Assembly: GCA_035472475.1 (NCBI GenBank)
Contig: DATIPA010000170.1
Location: 1 to 46,752, forward strand
Source of the DNA: JAFAXD01 sp035472475
GTDB taxonomy: Bacteria > Pseudomonadota > Alphaproteobacteria > Rhizobiales > Xanthobacteraceae
Direction: 5' to 3'
DNA: 46,752 bases
Translations under genes and position numbers: made by a program
Shown: one piece after another, positions 27,838 to 35,051 of the stretch
Position numbering within the stretch: position 1 is the first letter of the stretch
How the letters are laid out: the number at the start of each line of letters is the position of its first letter
The notes under the pieces: generated by a model
Seen by the model: only the letters and a program-made list of their open reading frames with translations
Told to the model about the DNA's origin: nothing
Databases searched by the model: none

Positions 27838-28896
27838 ATGACTCTGCCAGCCTCCCTGAACGATCGATGGCGCAGCACGCTGGTACTCAAGCGCGATGTC
27901 TTTTCCACGGTCGAGCGCGGCAGGTTCGCGACGCCGGCGGGTGAGACCGATGCGGTGCTGCGCCGCCTCGATCAGATCCCATGGTGGACGCGGCCGATCG
28001 CCCGGCACCTGTTTGAGCGCGAGCGGCGCGCGCTGGCGGCTGCCGATTCACTCGGTGTCGGCCCGCGACTCCTGTTCGCCGAAGACAGCTTTCTGGTCCG
28101 CGGCTTCATCGACGGAGTTGCATTGCATGTCGCGCGTCCGTATGGCGAGCGCGCGTATTTCGCCGCCGCCAAATCGGCGCTGCGCCGGCTTCATCGCGCC
28201 GGGGTATGCCACAACGACCTCGCCAAGGAGCAGAACTGGCTACGGGGTACCGACGGCAAAGCCTATCTCACCGATTTTCAACTCGCGTTCGTGTTTCGCC
28301 GTCGCGGCAAGATTTTCCGTGTCGCCGCCTACGAGGACCTGCGTCATCTGCTCAAACACAAGCGCAGCTACGTGCCCGGCGCGCTCACCGCATCGGAACA
28401 ACAAGTGTTGGCGCGCAAAAGCCTTCCCACCCGCGTCTGGATGGCGACCGGGAAGCGGGTTTATCGCCTCATTACACGCGGCGTTTTCAGATTCACCGAT
28501 CGCGAAGGAGGCGGTCCGCGCCTTGTGCGTGACGCCCCGCTGATTACGGCTGCGCTGCAACGCGACCCGCGGGTGCGCGATGCCGCGGTAGTTGCGTTTC
28601 CGGACCGGCGCGCCGGAACCGCGCTCTACGCATTCATCGAGTCGGATGAACCGCTCTCGGAGCGTCAAATCCAGGACATCGTTGCAGGCTGCGGTACCAA
28701 GCCGCCCGAACGCACGCAGGTGGTCGACGCGATGCCGCGCGACCCGTCAGGACGGGTGCGTGCCGAAATCCTGCAGCTTGTCGCCATGAACCAGGTCGAT
28801 CTGATCGAGCCCCTGCTGCGAGACCAGGGCGAACGCGACGTCATGTCCCGGATCATCGCGGGCCGACAGAATTTTCGTGATCGTTTCGCGTTCTGA
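27838..28896 (+). CDS. kinase-fold protein fused to an acyl-CoA-synthetase-like C-terminal module
   Basis: A 352-aa protein, probably cytoplasmic. Residues about 15-235 look like a small protein/LPS-kinase fold: CHNDLAKEQNW (D127, N133) is the catalytic loop and DFQ (146-148) stands where DFG usually is. Residues about 240-335 (VRDAAVVAFPDRRAGTALYAF, then DAMPRDPSGRVRAEIL) resemble the mobile C-terminal domain of ANL acyl-CoA synthetases, including a degenerate form of the PRTxSGK motif in which the lysine is replaced by Arg. No adenylation core is present. The ATG at 27838 has GAAGG upstream; a TTG at 27823 is also in frame. It follows trmFO closely. Substrate unknown; the fusion assignment is by motif only. 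Confidence 0.72.
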   Translation: MTLPASLNDRWRSTLVLKRDVFSTVERGRFATPAGETDAVLRRLDQIPWWTRPIARHLFERERRALAAADSLGVGPRLLFAEDSFLVRGFIDGVALHVARPYGERAYFAAAKSALRRLHRAGVCHNDLAKEQNWLRGTDGKAYLTDFQLAFVFRRRGKIFRVAAYEDLRHLLKHKRSYVPGALTASEQQVLARKSLPTRVWMATGKRVYRLITRGVFRFTDREGGGPRLVRDAPLITAALQRDPRVRDAAVVAFPDRRAGTALYAFIESDEPLSERQIQDIVAGCGTKPPERTQVVDAMPRDPSGRVRAEILQLVAMNQVDLIEPLLRDQGERDVMSRIIAGRQNFRDRFAF

Positions 28897-28927
28897 ACCC
28901 GGACAGCACCCTGGGCGGCCATATCTT

Positions 28928-29293
28928 TTACGACTTGGGAGCATTCGCCGGCTCGTAGTGAATGAGCCAAAGCTCCAGTGCGGCGAGGTACATGACGAGG
29001 AGGCCGATCCCTACGTCAACTCGCATCGCGGCGGTGTGGACAAAGCCAAGCAACCATGGGGAGGCCACCAACCAGGCGCCGCAGGCAAGAACGATCCACT
29101 CTTCCCATTCGGTAAACAGCAGGATCGCTCCCGCCGACAACATGACAATGACCGCGCCGCTCACCCAGGCATCCGATCGCGCGGGCCCGCGCGCGAGCGC
29201 CATCACCCACGGCGACAGCAACAGCATGGCGCCCAAAATCAAGATGTAGACGTCAAGGACGGCTTCACGCCTCGGCAATGCGGTCCGCTTCAT
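28928..29293 (-). CDS. SPW-repeat membrane protein
   Basis: A 121-aa integral membrane protein with four hydrophobic segments. Two copies of the SPW signature are visible: LLLSPWVMAL and LVASPWLLGF, each after an ILGAM/LACGAW-type helix, as in the SPW family. The basic N-terminus MKRTALPRREA precedes the first helix. The ATG at 29293 has GGAG upstream; the much longer open frame reaching 29845 is rejected because it runs antisense through the secreted repeat-protein gene. It is divergent from that gene. Function of the family is unknown. Confidence 0.85.
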   Translation of the reverse strand: MKRTALPRREAVLDVYILILGAMLLLSPWVMALARGPARSDAWVSGAVIVMLSAGAILLFTEWEEWIVLACGAWLVASPWLLGFVHTAAMRVDVGIGLLVMYLAALELWLIHYEPANAPKS

Positions 29294-29372
29294 TCTCAGA
29301 TCTCCTGCATCGCACCAATAGCTTGGTTTTGCCGACGCCGCGCAAACCGTCCGGCGCCGTACCGACTCAAGA

Positions 29373-29398
29373 TGAACGCACGCGCATCGATCGCCGTT
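29373..29398 (+). promoter_or_regulatory. candidate EcfG-type (general stress) promoter
   Basis: TGAAC (29373-29377), 17 bases, then CGTT (29395-29398) resemble the alphaproteobacterial general-stress sigma consensus GGAAC-N16/17-CGTT, with one mismatch. It would start transcription about 75 nt before the small secreted repeat-protein gene. Prediction from spacing and sequence only. Confidence 0.33.
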
Positions 29399-29479
29399 AT
29401 TAACGAAAGCGCCCGCGGTCCGGTTGCGACCAAGCGCGCGGACAAGTTGGCGCAGGATGGACTCAGCAAGGAGGTCAGA

Positions 29480-29851
29480 ATGACAAGGACGCTTCTCAAA
29501 ATGGGCGTCGCCGCGGCTTTTATGGTTGTGAGCGCCGCTGCTTGGGCTGCAGGCCCCAACGACGGTCCAAAGTACCCAAACATGACCAGCAACAAGCGCT
29601 ACACCGATCAGCGGATCATGGACCACAACAACGGCGCACCGCGCTACGCGGTGACCAGCAACCCCAATAAACATTACACCGATCAGCGCATCATGGATCA
29701 CAACAATGCCGCACCGCGCTATGCGGCTACGACCGCCAGTAGTCAGAAGCCAAGCCAGGCTTCTCGCGCCGGCCAGCGCACGCGGGTGGTCCACACCAAT
29801 CGGCGCGCGCCGACCACGCACGCCAACGCGGCATTCGCCCACCATGGGTGA
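29480..29851 (+). CDS. small secreted protein with two 25-residue repeats
   Basis: A 123-aa protein with a signal peptide (MTRTLLKMGVAAAFMVVSAAAWA). The mature part holds two near-identical units, each containing YTDQRIMDHNN.APRYA, at a 25-residue period, then a Ser/Arg/Thr/His-rich tail. I do not recognise the family. AAGGAGGTCAGA directly precedes the ATG, a near-perfect ribosome-binding site predicting high expression. A strong terminator follows, so it is a single-gene transcript. It is divergent from the SPW gene across 186 bp that contain an EcfG-like promoter, pointing to stress or envelope roles (inference). Confidence 0.82.
   Translation: MTRTLLKMGVAAAFMVVSAAAWAAGPNDGPKYPNMTSNKRYTDQRIMDHNNGAPRYAVTSNPNKHYTDQRIMDHNNAAPRYAATTASSQKPSQASRAGQRTRVVHTNRRAPTTHANAAFAHHG
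29600..29725 (+). repeat. 75-bp-period tandem repeat inside the secreted protein gene
   Basis: The 51-bp stretch from TACACCGATCAGCG to GCTACGCG at 29600-29650 recurs at 29675-29725 with a few, mostly third-position, differences. It encodes the duplicated YTDQRIMDHNN.APRYA unit. Confidence 0.85.
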
Positions 29852-29896
29852 CCTGACGGGCAGTTGACGCCACCGGCCGCTTTGCCGCGTGGTGTT

Positions 29897-29924
29897 AAGG
29901 GGACGGCGGTGAGCCGTCCCCTTT
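29897..29924 (+). terminator. Rho-independent terminator after the secreted repeat protein
   Basis: AAGGGGACGGC, loop GGTGA, then GCCGTCCCCTT form a perfect 11-bp stem followed by T. It lies 45 bp after the stop and should insulate the ClC cassette from upstream transcription. Confidence 0.85.
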
Positions 29925-29966
29925 GCGTTTGTCCGCTCCTCGCCGTCCGGAACTCAAGGTTTTCCG

Positions 29967-29995
29967 CTGAAAAGTGTCGTAAGGATCGCTATAAG
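29967..29995 (+). promoter_or_regulatory. candidate promoter for the ClC cassette
   Basis: CTGAAA (29967-29972), 17 bp, TATAAG (29990-29995) is a sigma-70-like pair with 4/6 and 5/6 consensus matches. A start near 30002 would put transcription only about 9 nt before the first palindrome, so both left repeats would form the mRNA leader. Confidence 0.35.
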
Positions 29996-30010
29996 TCGAC
30001 GCTCCTGCTG

Positions 30011-30086
30011 CCAGTGCCCCGAACCCGAAGTTCGCATGCCTATGCCGCGAGTCCGATTGCGAACTTCGGGTTCAAAGGGGCACTGG
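30011..30086. repeat. palindromic repeat, left unit A
   Basis: CCAGTGCCCC pairs with GGGGCACTGG at the ends. The inner arms GAACCCGAAGTTCGC and GCGAACTTCGGGTTC also pair, and an unpaired AAA sits in the right arm. Its reverse complement recurs at 32076-32152. Confidence 0.9.
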
Positions 30087-30099
30087 AATCATAGATTTG

Positions 30100-30174
30100 C
30101 TAGTGTCCTTTCGATTCCGAAGTTCGCGTCTAGCGTGCTGCAAGGTGTGGCGAACTTCGGAATCGGGACACTAG
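30100..30174. repeat. palindromic repeat, left unit B
   Basis: The ends are CTAGTGTCC and GGACACTAG, with inner arms GATTCCGAAGTTCGC and GCGAACTTCGGAATC. It is joined to unit A by the 13-bp spacer AATCATAGATTTG. A near-identical reverse-complement copy is at 31988-32062. It ends 10 bp before the ClC start codon. Confidence 0.9.
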
Positions 30175-30184
30175 TGGCCCGCCT

Positions 30185-31978
30185 ATGGTCTCGATGCAAA
30201 CTTTGCCCGAAGCGGACTTCCGACATCGTCTACAGCGTGCGCTCGAAATCCCACGCGCGCTGCGCGCCTTCGTCCGGGCGCGCGAGTCGAGCCTCGTTGT
30301 CGTTGCCGCCGCCGTCGGTGGACTCGCCGGCCTGGGCGTGGTGGCGATGAGCTTTGCGACCAACGCGCTGCATTGGTTGTTCTTCCGAATTCCATGGAGC
30401 CAGCGGCTCTCCGCGGCTGATTGGGTCGATCCGACCCTGGCGATCGGAGTACCGACCGTCGGTGGCTTGTTGTTCGGGCTGGGCCTCGTGCTCGTCGCCC
30501 GCTGGCGGCCCCTGCGCGAAGTGGATCCGATCGAAGCCAACGCGCTCCACGGCGGCCGCATGTCACTACGCGGCAGCCTCAATGTCGTGCTGCAAACGGT
30601 TTGGTCCTGCGGCGTCGGCGCTTCGGTCGGCCTTGAAGCTGGCTACACCCAGCTCGGCGGCGGGATCGCGTCCCGGATCGGCCAGGCGTTTCATCTGCGC
30701 CGCCAAGACCTGCGCATATTGGTTGGTTGCGGCACCGCCGGCGCCATTGCCGGAGCGTTCGGCGCACCTCTCGCCGGCGCCTTCTATGGATTCGAGCTTG
30801 TCATCGGAACCTATTCGGTCGCGGGTCTCACGTCGGTTGGGATCGCCGCGCTCACCGGTTATCTGGTGGTGCGCTGGATCGACCCTGCGTCGCTTGGGAT
30901 CGAAACCATTTATGTCTCGCACGTCACCGCATCCGACCTTGGTATCGCAGCCGCGGTGGGGCTGGCGGCCGCCGCCGTCGGCATCGCCGTCATGCGCGGC
31001 GTCGGTGTGTGCGAGCCCGTGCTCAATCGGCTGAAGGTCAAACCCTGGCTGCGCCCCGCGCTGGGAGGTGCGCTGGTCGGACTGATGGCGCTCGTCACTC
31101 CGCATGTGCTCGGCTCCGGACACGGCGCGATCCACATCGCCGCCATGATCAATCAGCCAATGGGCGTGGTCGCGGTCATGTTCGTGCTTAAGTGCCTGGC
31201 ATCGATTGTTTCGCTCGGCAGCAATTTTCGCGGCGGATTGTTTTTTACGTCGCTCCTCATCGGCGCGCTTGGCGGCCGGCTATTTGCCAACGTCGTGTCG
31301 GCGGTGTGGCCCTCGCTGGGGCTCGACCCGCACATCTACGCGATCATCGGCATGGGCGCCCTGTCGGCCTCGGTGATCGGAGCACCGCTGACCATGACGT
31401 TCATTGCGCTCGAAACCACGGGCGATTTCTGGCTGACCGCCGCCGTTTTGATCGCAGTCATCATCTCGACCCAGGTGACCAGGGAACTGTTCGGATACTC
31501 GTTCGCAACGTGGCGTTTCCATTTGCGCGGCGAGACCATCCGCAGCGCGGCCGATATCGGGTGGCTTCGCGAGTTGACCGTTCGCCGGATGATGCGCGCC
31601 GACGTGCGCACGGTTGCGGCGCATACGACCGTCGGGCGATTTCGGCTGGTGTACCCTCTTGGATCGACCGCACAGGTCATCGTGGTCGACGAACAACGAC
31701 GCTATGCGGGCATCGCGATCGTCGCCGAGGTGCACTCCTCGGAACAGGACCCGGCGCTGCCGATCAAAGACGTCGTTCGCTATAGCGATATCGCCCTGTT
31801 GCCGAACATGACCGTCAAGGAGGCGGTCGAGGCGTTCGATCAAGCTGAAGCCGAGGCGCTCGCGGTCATCGATTCACCCGACAGCCGGCGCGTGATCGGT
31901 CTCTTGTCAGAAACCTACACGCTGCGGCGCTATTCGGAGGAACTCGAGCTCCAGCGCCAGAACCTGGTCGGCGATTGA
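30185..31978 (+). CDS. ClC-family chloride channel/transporter with CBS domains, divergent
   Basis: A 597-aa inner-membrane protein with a ClC pore domain (about 35-450) and a C-terminal CBS pair (about 475-590). The gating glutamate is E151 in GLEAGYTQLGG (usual GREGPxVQ). In the position of the E. coli proton glutamate E203, this protein has Leu205 (FELV), as in channel-type ClCs. The first anion motif GSGIP is replaced by EVDPIEA, while LGSGHG and GGLFFTSLLIGA match later motifs. It may be a channel or have altered ion preference (inference). The start is ATG 30185, or 30194; neither has a good Shine-Dalgarno. The gene fits almost exactly between two inverted repeat composites, 10 bp from one and 9 bp from the other. 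Confidence 0.86.
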   Translation: MVSMQTLPEADFRHRLQRALEIPRALRAFVRARESSLVVVAAAVGGLAGLGVVAMSFATNALHWLFFRIPWSQRLSAADWVDPTLAIGVPTVGGLLFGLGLVLVARWRPLREVDPIEANALHGGRMSLRGSLNVVLQTVWSCGVGASVGLEAGYTQLGGGIASRIGQAFHLRRQDLRILVGCGTAGAIAGAFGAPLAGAFYGFELVIGTYSVAGLTSVGIAALTGYLVVRWIDPASLGIETIYVSHVTASDLGIAAAVGLAAAAVGIAVMRGVGVCEPVLNRLKVKPWLRPALGGALVGLMALVTPHVLGSGHGAIHIAAMINQPMGVVAVMFVLKCLASIVSLGSNFRGGLFFTSLLIGALGGRLFANVVSAVWPSLGLDPHIYAIIGMGALSASVIGAPLTMTFIALETTGDFWLTAAVLIAVIISTQVTRELFGYSFATWRFHLRGETIRSAADIGWLRELTVRRMMRADVRTVAAHTTVGRFRLVYPLGSTAQVIVVDEQRRYAGIAIVAEVHSSEQDPALPIKDVVRYSDIALLPNMTVKEAVEAFDQAEAEALAVIDSPDSRRVIGLLSETYTLRRYSEELELQRQNLVGD

Positions 31979-31987
31979 CGGCCCGCG

Positions 31988-32062
31988 CTAGTGTCCCGAT
32001 TCCGAAGTTCGCCACACCTTGCAGCACGCTCAACGCGAACTTCGGAATCGAAAGGACACCAG
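31988..32062. repeat. palindromic repeat, right unit B (inverted)
   Basis: Reverse-complement copy of the unit at 30100-30174, with only a few differences, mainly in the loop and one terminal base. It begins 9 bp after the ClC stop codon. Confidence 0.9.
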
Positions 32063-32075
32063 CAAATCTATGATT

Positions 32076-32152
32076 CTAGTGCCCCTTTGAACCCGAAGTT
32101 CGCATTCGGACTCGCTGCACCTTGTGTGCGAACTTCGGGTTCGCGGCACTAG
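32076..32152. repeat. palindromic repeat, right unit A (inverted)
   Basis: Reverse-complement counterpart of the unit at 30011-30086, more diverged in its loop. The 13-bp spacer to unit B, CAAATCTATGATT, is the exact reverse complement of the left spacer, so the whole left composite is repeated in inverted form. Confidence 0.9.
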
Positions 32153-32164
32153 CCGACGCTCGTT

Positions 32165-32905
32165 TCAGAACGGCTCCTTGAAGGGCCGCAGATCGACTTC
32201 CTGCGTCCAGGCCGAACGCTGCTGACGATGGATTTGCCAAAAAGTATCGGCGATCGCATCGATGCCAAGCAGACCGTCCTCCCCGCGTTGCTTGGCGAGG
32301 TCCGGCTGTCGGCTCAGGAGGCGATCGCCTTCGATCCCACCATCGATTACGACGTGGGCAACGTGAATTCCGAGCGGCCCAAACTCGCGCGCCATGCTCT
32401 GCGAAACCATGCGCAAGCCAGCCTTGGCGGCGGCGAATTGCGCGAAGCCGGGCTTGCCGCGCAGGCTTCCGGACGCGCCGGTGAAGATCACGGTTCCCCG
32501 TCCGAGCGGCACCAGCCGGCGCGCGGCCTCGCGGCCGACCAGGAATCCGGCGAAGCAGCCGACGCGCCAAAAATCCTCAAACAGTTCGGCGGAGAGATCG
32601 CGAAAATCGATCTTCCGATTGTTGCCTGCGTTGAACACGATGAGGTCGGCCGGATCGAGCCCGTCACCCGGCGCCATCGCCCGGTCGAACAGGCGAATGA
32701 TGTCAGCTTCCTTGGTCGTGTCGGTCGGCACCGGCGCGGCCGCACCGCCTTTGGTCGTGATCGTCCGCACCACCTGTTCGATCTTGTTGGAGGTGCGGCC
32801 GGCCACCAGCACGTGATAGCCCTCGGCTGTGAAGCGCCGGCACAGCGCAGCGCCAAGGCCGCGCTCGGCGCCGACACCGACGACAACGGCTGTCGGTCTA
32901 CCCAT
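32165..32905 (-). CDS. SDR-family protein with catalytic Tyr replaced by Phe
   Basis: A 246-aa Rossmann-fold protein of the short-chain dehydrogenase family. The N-terminus has the cofactor loop GVGAERGLGAA (10-20), FNAGNN (91-96) and a GAS serine (S145). The active-site YxxxK appears as F157-A-A-A-K161, so the general-base tyrosine is missing. It may be a non-oxidoreductase member or have changed chemistry. The start at ATG 32905, preceded by GGAGG, overlaps the MATE stop by 8 bp, making it the last gene of the hxlR-MATE-SDR unit. It ends 12 bp from the right-hand repeat composite. Confidence 0.85.
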   Translation of the reverse strand: MGRPTAVVVGVGAERGLGAALCRRFTAEGYHVLVAGRTSNKIEQVVRTITTKGGAAAPVPTDTTKEADIIRLFDRAMAPGDGLDPADLIVFNAGNNRKIDFRDLSAELFEDFWRVGCFAGFLVGREAARRLVPLGRGTVIFTGASGSLRGKPGFAQFAAAKAGLRMVSQSMAREFGPLGIHVAHVVIDGGIEGDRLLSRQPDLAKQRGEDGLLGIDAIADTFWQIHRQQRSAWTQEVDLRPFKEPF

Positions 32906-34349
32906 TGTTGCCTCCACGGCTCTTCGCGGCCTGCGGTGGGTGGTCAAACCAGGTCCCCGCCATCACGGCCGCGAATATCGTGACCCCGTAAACCACGAGC
33001 CCGCATGCGAGCGCGGCGAACAACCAGGTGAGTGAGCCGGTGAGTTGCAAGACGGCCCAACCGCCGCCTGCCGCGACGAACAGGCGCAGGAATCCGCCGG
33101 TCAGCGGCCAAAACAATCGCCCGGCGCCTTGCGACGAAAAGTAGAGCGCGAGGCCGAGCCCAAAGAATCCATAGAACGGACCAACCACGCGCAGATAGGC
33201 ACTTCCCACTGCCACCACCTGCGGATCGGAGCTGAACAGCGTCAGCCAGGCGCTCGGCCAGATCGCGGCCGCGAGGCCGATCGTCTCGGTGACCGCGAAC
33301 GCGATCGTGCCGCCGATCAGTGCGATCCGGAGCGCGCGCTCGCGTTGGCCGGCCCCGATGTTGGTGCCGACCAGCGCCACCAGCGGCGCGCCCAACCCGA
33401 ACACGATCGGAACCAGCAGATATTCGAGCCGCGCGCCGGTGCCAAATCCGGCCACCGCACGCGCGCCGGCCACGCTCGCAACCAGCGCGGTCGTGAATGC
33501 GATGATCACATTGGTCAGCACCGACGTGATCGAGCTGAACAAGCCGACCGCCAGGATGGTGCGAAACAACGGCCAGCGCGGTCGCGAGAAACGCAAACGC
33601 GCGACATTGCGGCCGGACAGGATGTACCAGCCCATGACCGCGGCTGCGCCCGCGTAGAACAACACCACGGCCACGCCACCGCCGGCAATTCCGAGCGCTG
33701 GAAAAGGCCCGATGCCGAAGATCAGGCAGGGCGAGAGCGGGACGAGGAACACCACACCCGCACATGTCACCAGTGCCGGCACCAGCATGTTCCCGGTGCC
33801 ACGGATCACATTCGCGAGCGCGTTCATGGCCCACAGCAACACGTTGCCGCCGAACACGACGTTGGAATAAAGCAACGCCGCCTCGAGCTCGCCGCCCTGG
33901 CCGCCGAGGGCCTGGTAGATCGGCCGGCCGAACGCCAGCATCACGATCGAGAACAACGCGCCCAGTCCGATATTGATGATCAGCGCATGCAGAACGAGCG
34001 CGTCTGCGTCGTCACGGCGTCCCGCGCCGAGCGCTCGCGCGATCGCCGATGAAATTCCCCCGCCCATGGCACCCGCGGAAATCATCTGCATCAACATGAC
34101 CCCGGGGAACACCAGCGCCATGCCGGCAAGCGCGTCGGTGCCCAGTCGCGAGATGAACCAGGTCTCGATCAGGCCGGTGGATGCCTGCGCCACCATGACG
34201 AGGACGTTTGGCCAGGCCAGCAGCAGCAAGGTCGATAGAATTGGTGCCTTCAACAGCCGGCTGGTGCGCGGATTGAACGCGGCCGTGCCGGGCTCGGAGG
34301 CGACCGGCTCACGACGACCTGCGTTCTGCTCGAGCGCCGCGATGCTCAT
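32898..34349 (-). CDS. MATE-family multidrug/cation antiporter
   Basis: A 483-aa protein with about twelve transmembrane segments after a 35-residue polar N-terminus. The pattern LAWPNVLVMVAQASTGLIETWFISRLGTDALAGMALVFP is the first MATE repeat, and GNMLVPALVTCAGVVF plus GAPLVALVGTNIGAGQRERA mark the second half. MATE proteins export drugs or toxic metabolites using Na+ or H+ gradients. Its start overlaps the hxlR stop in an ATGA junction, and its end overlaps the SDR start, so the three genes form a tight operon. Substrate unknown. Confidence 0.92.
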   Translation of the reverse strand: MSIAALEQNAGRREPVASEPGTAAFNPRTSRLLKAPILSTLLLLAWPNVLVMVAQASTGLIETWFISRLGTDALAGMALVFPGVMLMQMISAGAMGGGISSAIARALGAGRRDDADALVLHALIINIGLGALFSIVMLAFGRPIYQALGGQGGELEAALLYSNVVFGGNVLLWAMNALANVIRGTGNMLVPALVTCAGVVFLVPLSPCLIFGIGPFPALGIAGGGVAVVLFYAGAAAVMGWYILSGRNVARLRFSRPRWPLFRTILAVGLFSSITSVLTNVIIAFTTALVASVAGARAVAGFGTGARLEYLLVPIVFGLGAPLVALVGTNIGAGQRERALRIALIGGTIAFAVTETIGLAAAIWPSAWLTLFSSDPQVVAVGSAYLRVVGPFYGFFGLGLALYFSSQGAGRLFWPLTGGFLRLFVAAGGGWAVLQLTGSLTWLFAALACGLVVYGVTIFAAVMAGTWFDHPPQAAKSRGGNNG

Positions 34350-34906
34350 GGCGATGTCCGGGCTCGGGTCGCTCGACGGCGCGCCGACGGTTTGGGTTTT
34401 GCGGTCGTCAGGTCGGACGCGATCGCCCGATAGCGCTTGCGCACGCGTGCGCCCGCGGCGGGCTCCGCCACATAGCGGTGCCCGGCTTCAGTGATGGGGC
34501 GCCCGGTCTTGCGATCGACCAGCACCGGATCCACAGGCACTCCGCTCTCGGAATCGACCAGCAGCACGCTCGGTCCCTCAGGGGCGAAATGCCGGTTGCC
34601 CCAGGTCAGCAATGCCACCGTCACCATCCGAAAATCGCGCCCGCGCGCGGTCAGCACGTACTCGTCGCGCGGCGGATGCTCGCTGTAGCGGCGGCGCTCG
34701 AGCAGCCCAGCAGCCACAAGCGCGTTGAGGCGGCGTGTCAGCATGTTGGGCGCAATGCCGAGGCTTTTCTGAAACTGGTCGAAGCGCGTCATTCCGCGCA
34801 GCGCATCGCGCAGGATCAGGATGCTCCACCATTCGCCAACCCGTTCGAGGCTGCGGGCGACCGGACACGCCATATTGCCGAAGCTCTTGCGCTGCATGGG
34901 TGGCAT
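34346..34906 (-). CDS. HxlR-family transcriptional regulator
   Basis: A 186-aa winged-helix regulator. MACPVARSLERVGEWWSILILRDALRGMTRFDQFQKSLGIAPNMLTRRL is the typical HxlR DNA-binding region; the N-terminal Cys (C14) sits where redox-sensing HxlR proteins carry theirs. The C-terminal extension (about 135-186) is basic. The start could be Met1 (34906) or Met4 (34897). It is the first gene of the efflux operon and is divergent from an OsmC gene, with a dyad between them that is a likely autoregulatory operator. An electrophile or oxidant inducer is an inference from the neighbours. Confidence 0.9.
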   Translation of the reverse strand: MPPMQRKSFGNMACPVARSLERVGEWWSILILRDALRGMTRFDQFQKSLGIAPNMLTRRLNALVAAGLLERRRYSEHPPRDEYVLTARGRDFRMVTVALLTWGNRHFAPEGPSVLLVDSESGVPVDPVLVDRKTGRPITEAGHRYVAEPAAGARVRKRYRAIASDLTTAKPKPSARRRATRARTSP

Positions 34907-34913
34907 TTGGGCC

Positions 34914-34940
34914 TAGTTACTATCATCATGCAAGTCACGA
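34914..34940. promoter_or_regulatory. candidate HxlR operator (27-bp imperfect dyad)
   Basis: The half site T-GT-ACT--CAT at 34914-34926 is mirrored as ATG--AGT-AC-A at 34928-34940 around a single central base: 9 of 13 positions pair. It lies just upstream of hxlR and about 110 bp before osmC, and could control both directions. Confidence 0.5.
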
Positions 34941-35051
34941 GGCTGAGTGGCAGTCCTGCGATTTCGGAATAGGATCACGACAGGCCCGGCTGCGCCCGCG
35001 CTTAAGCCGCGCAATCTGCTCCCGGCCTGCATTCACGCGTGGAGAAACCAG

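Noticed and set aside
28928..29845. 305-codon reverse-strand open frame
   Set aside because: The N-terminal part is antisense to the well-supported secreted repeat gene; a good start with ribosome-binding site at 29293 gives the real SPW protein.
30011..32152. ClC cassette as a classical insertion sequence or composite transposon
   Set aside because: No transposase or recombinase is encoded and no flanking target duplication was recognised, so it is described only as a gene boxed by repeats.
25619..32152. CRISPR array
   Set aside because: The repeats are few, palindromic, irregularly spaced and flank genes; no regular spacers or cas genes are present.
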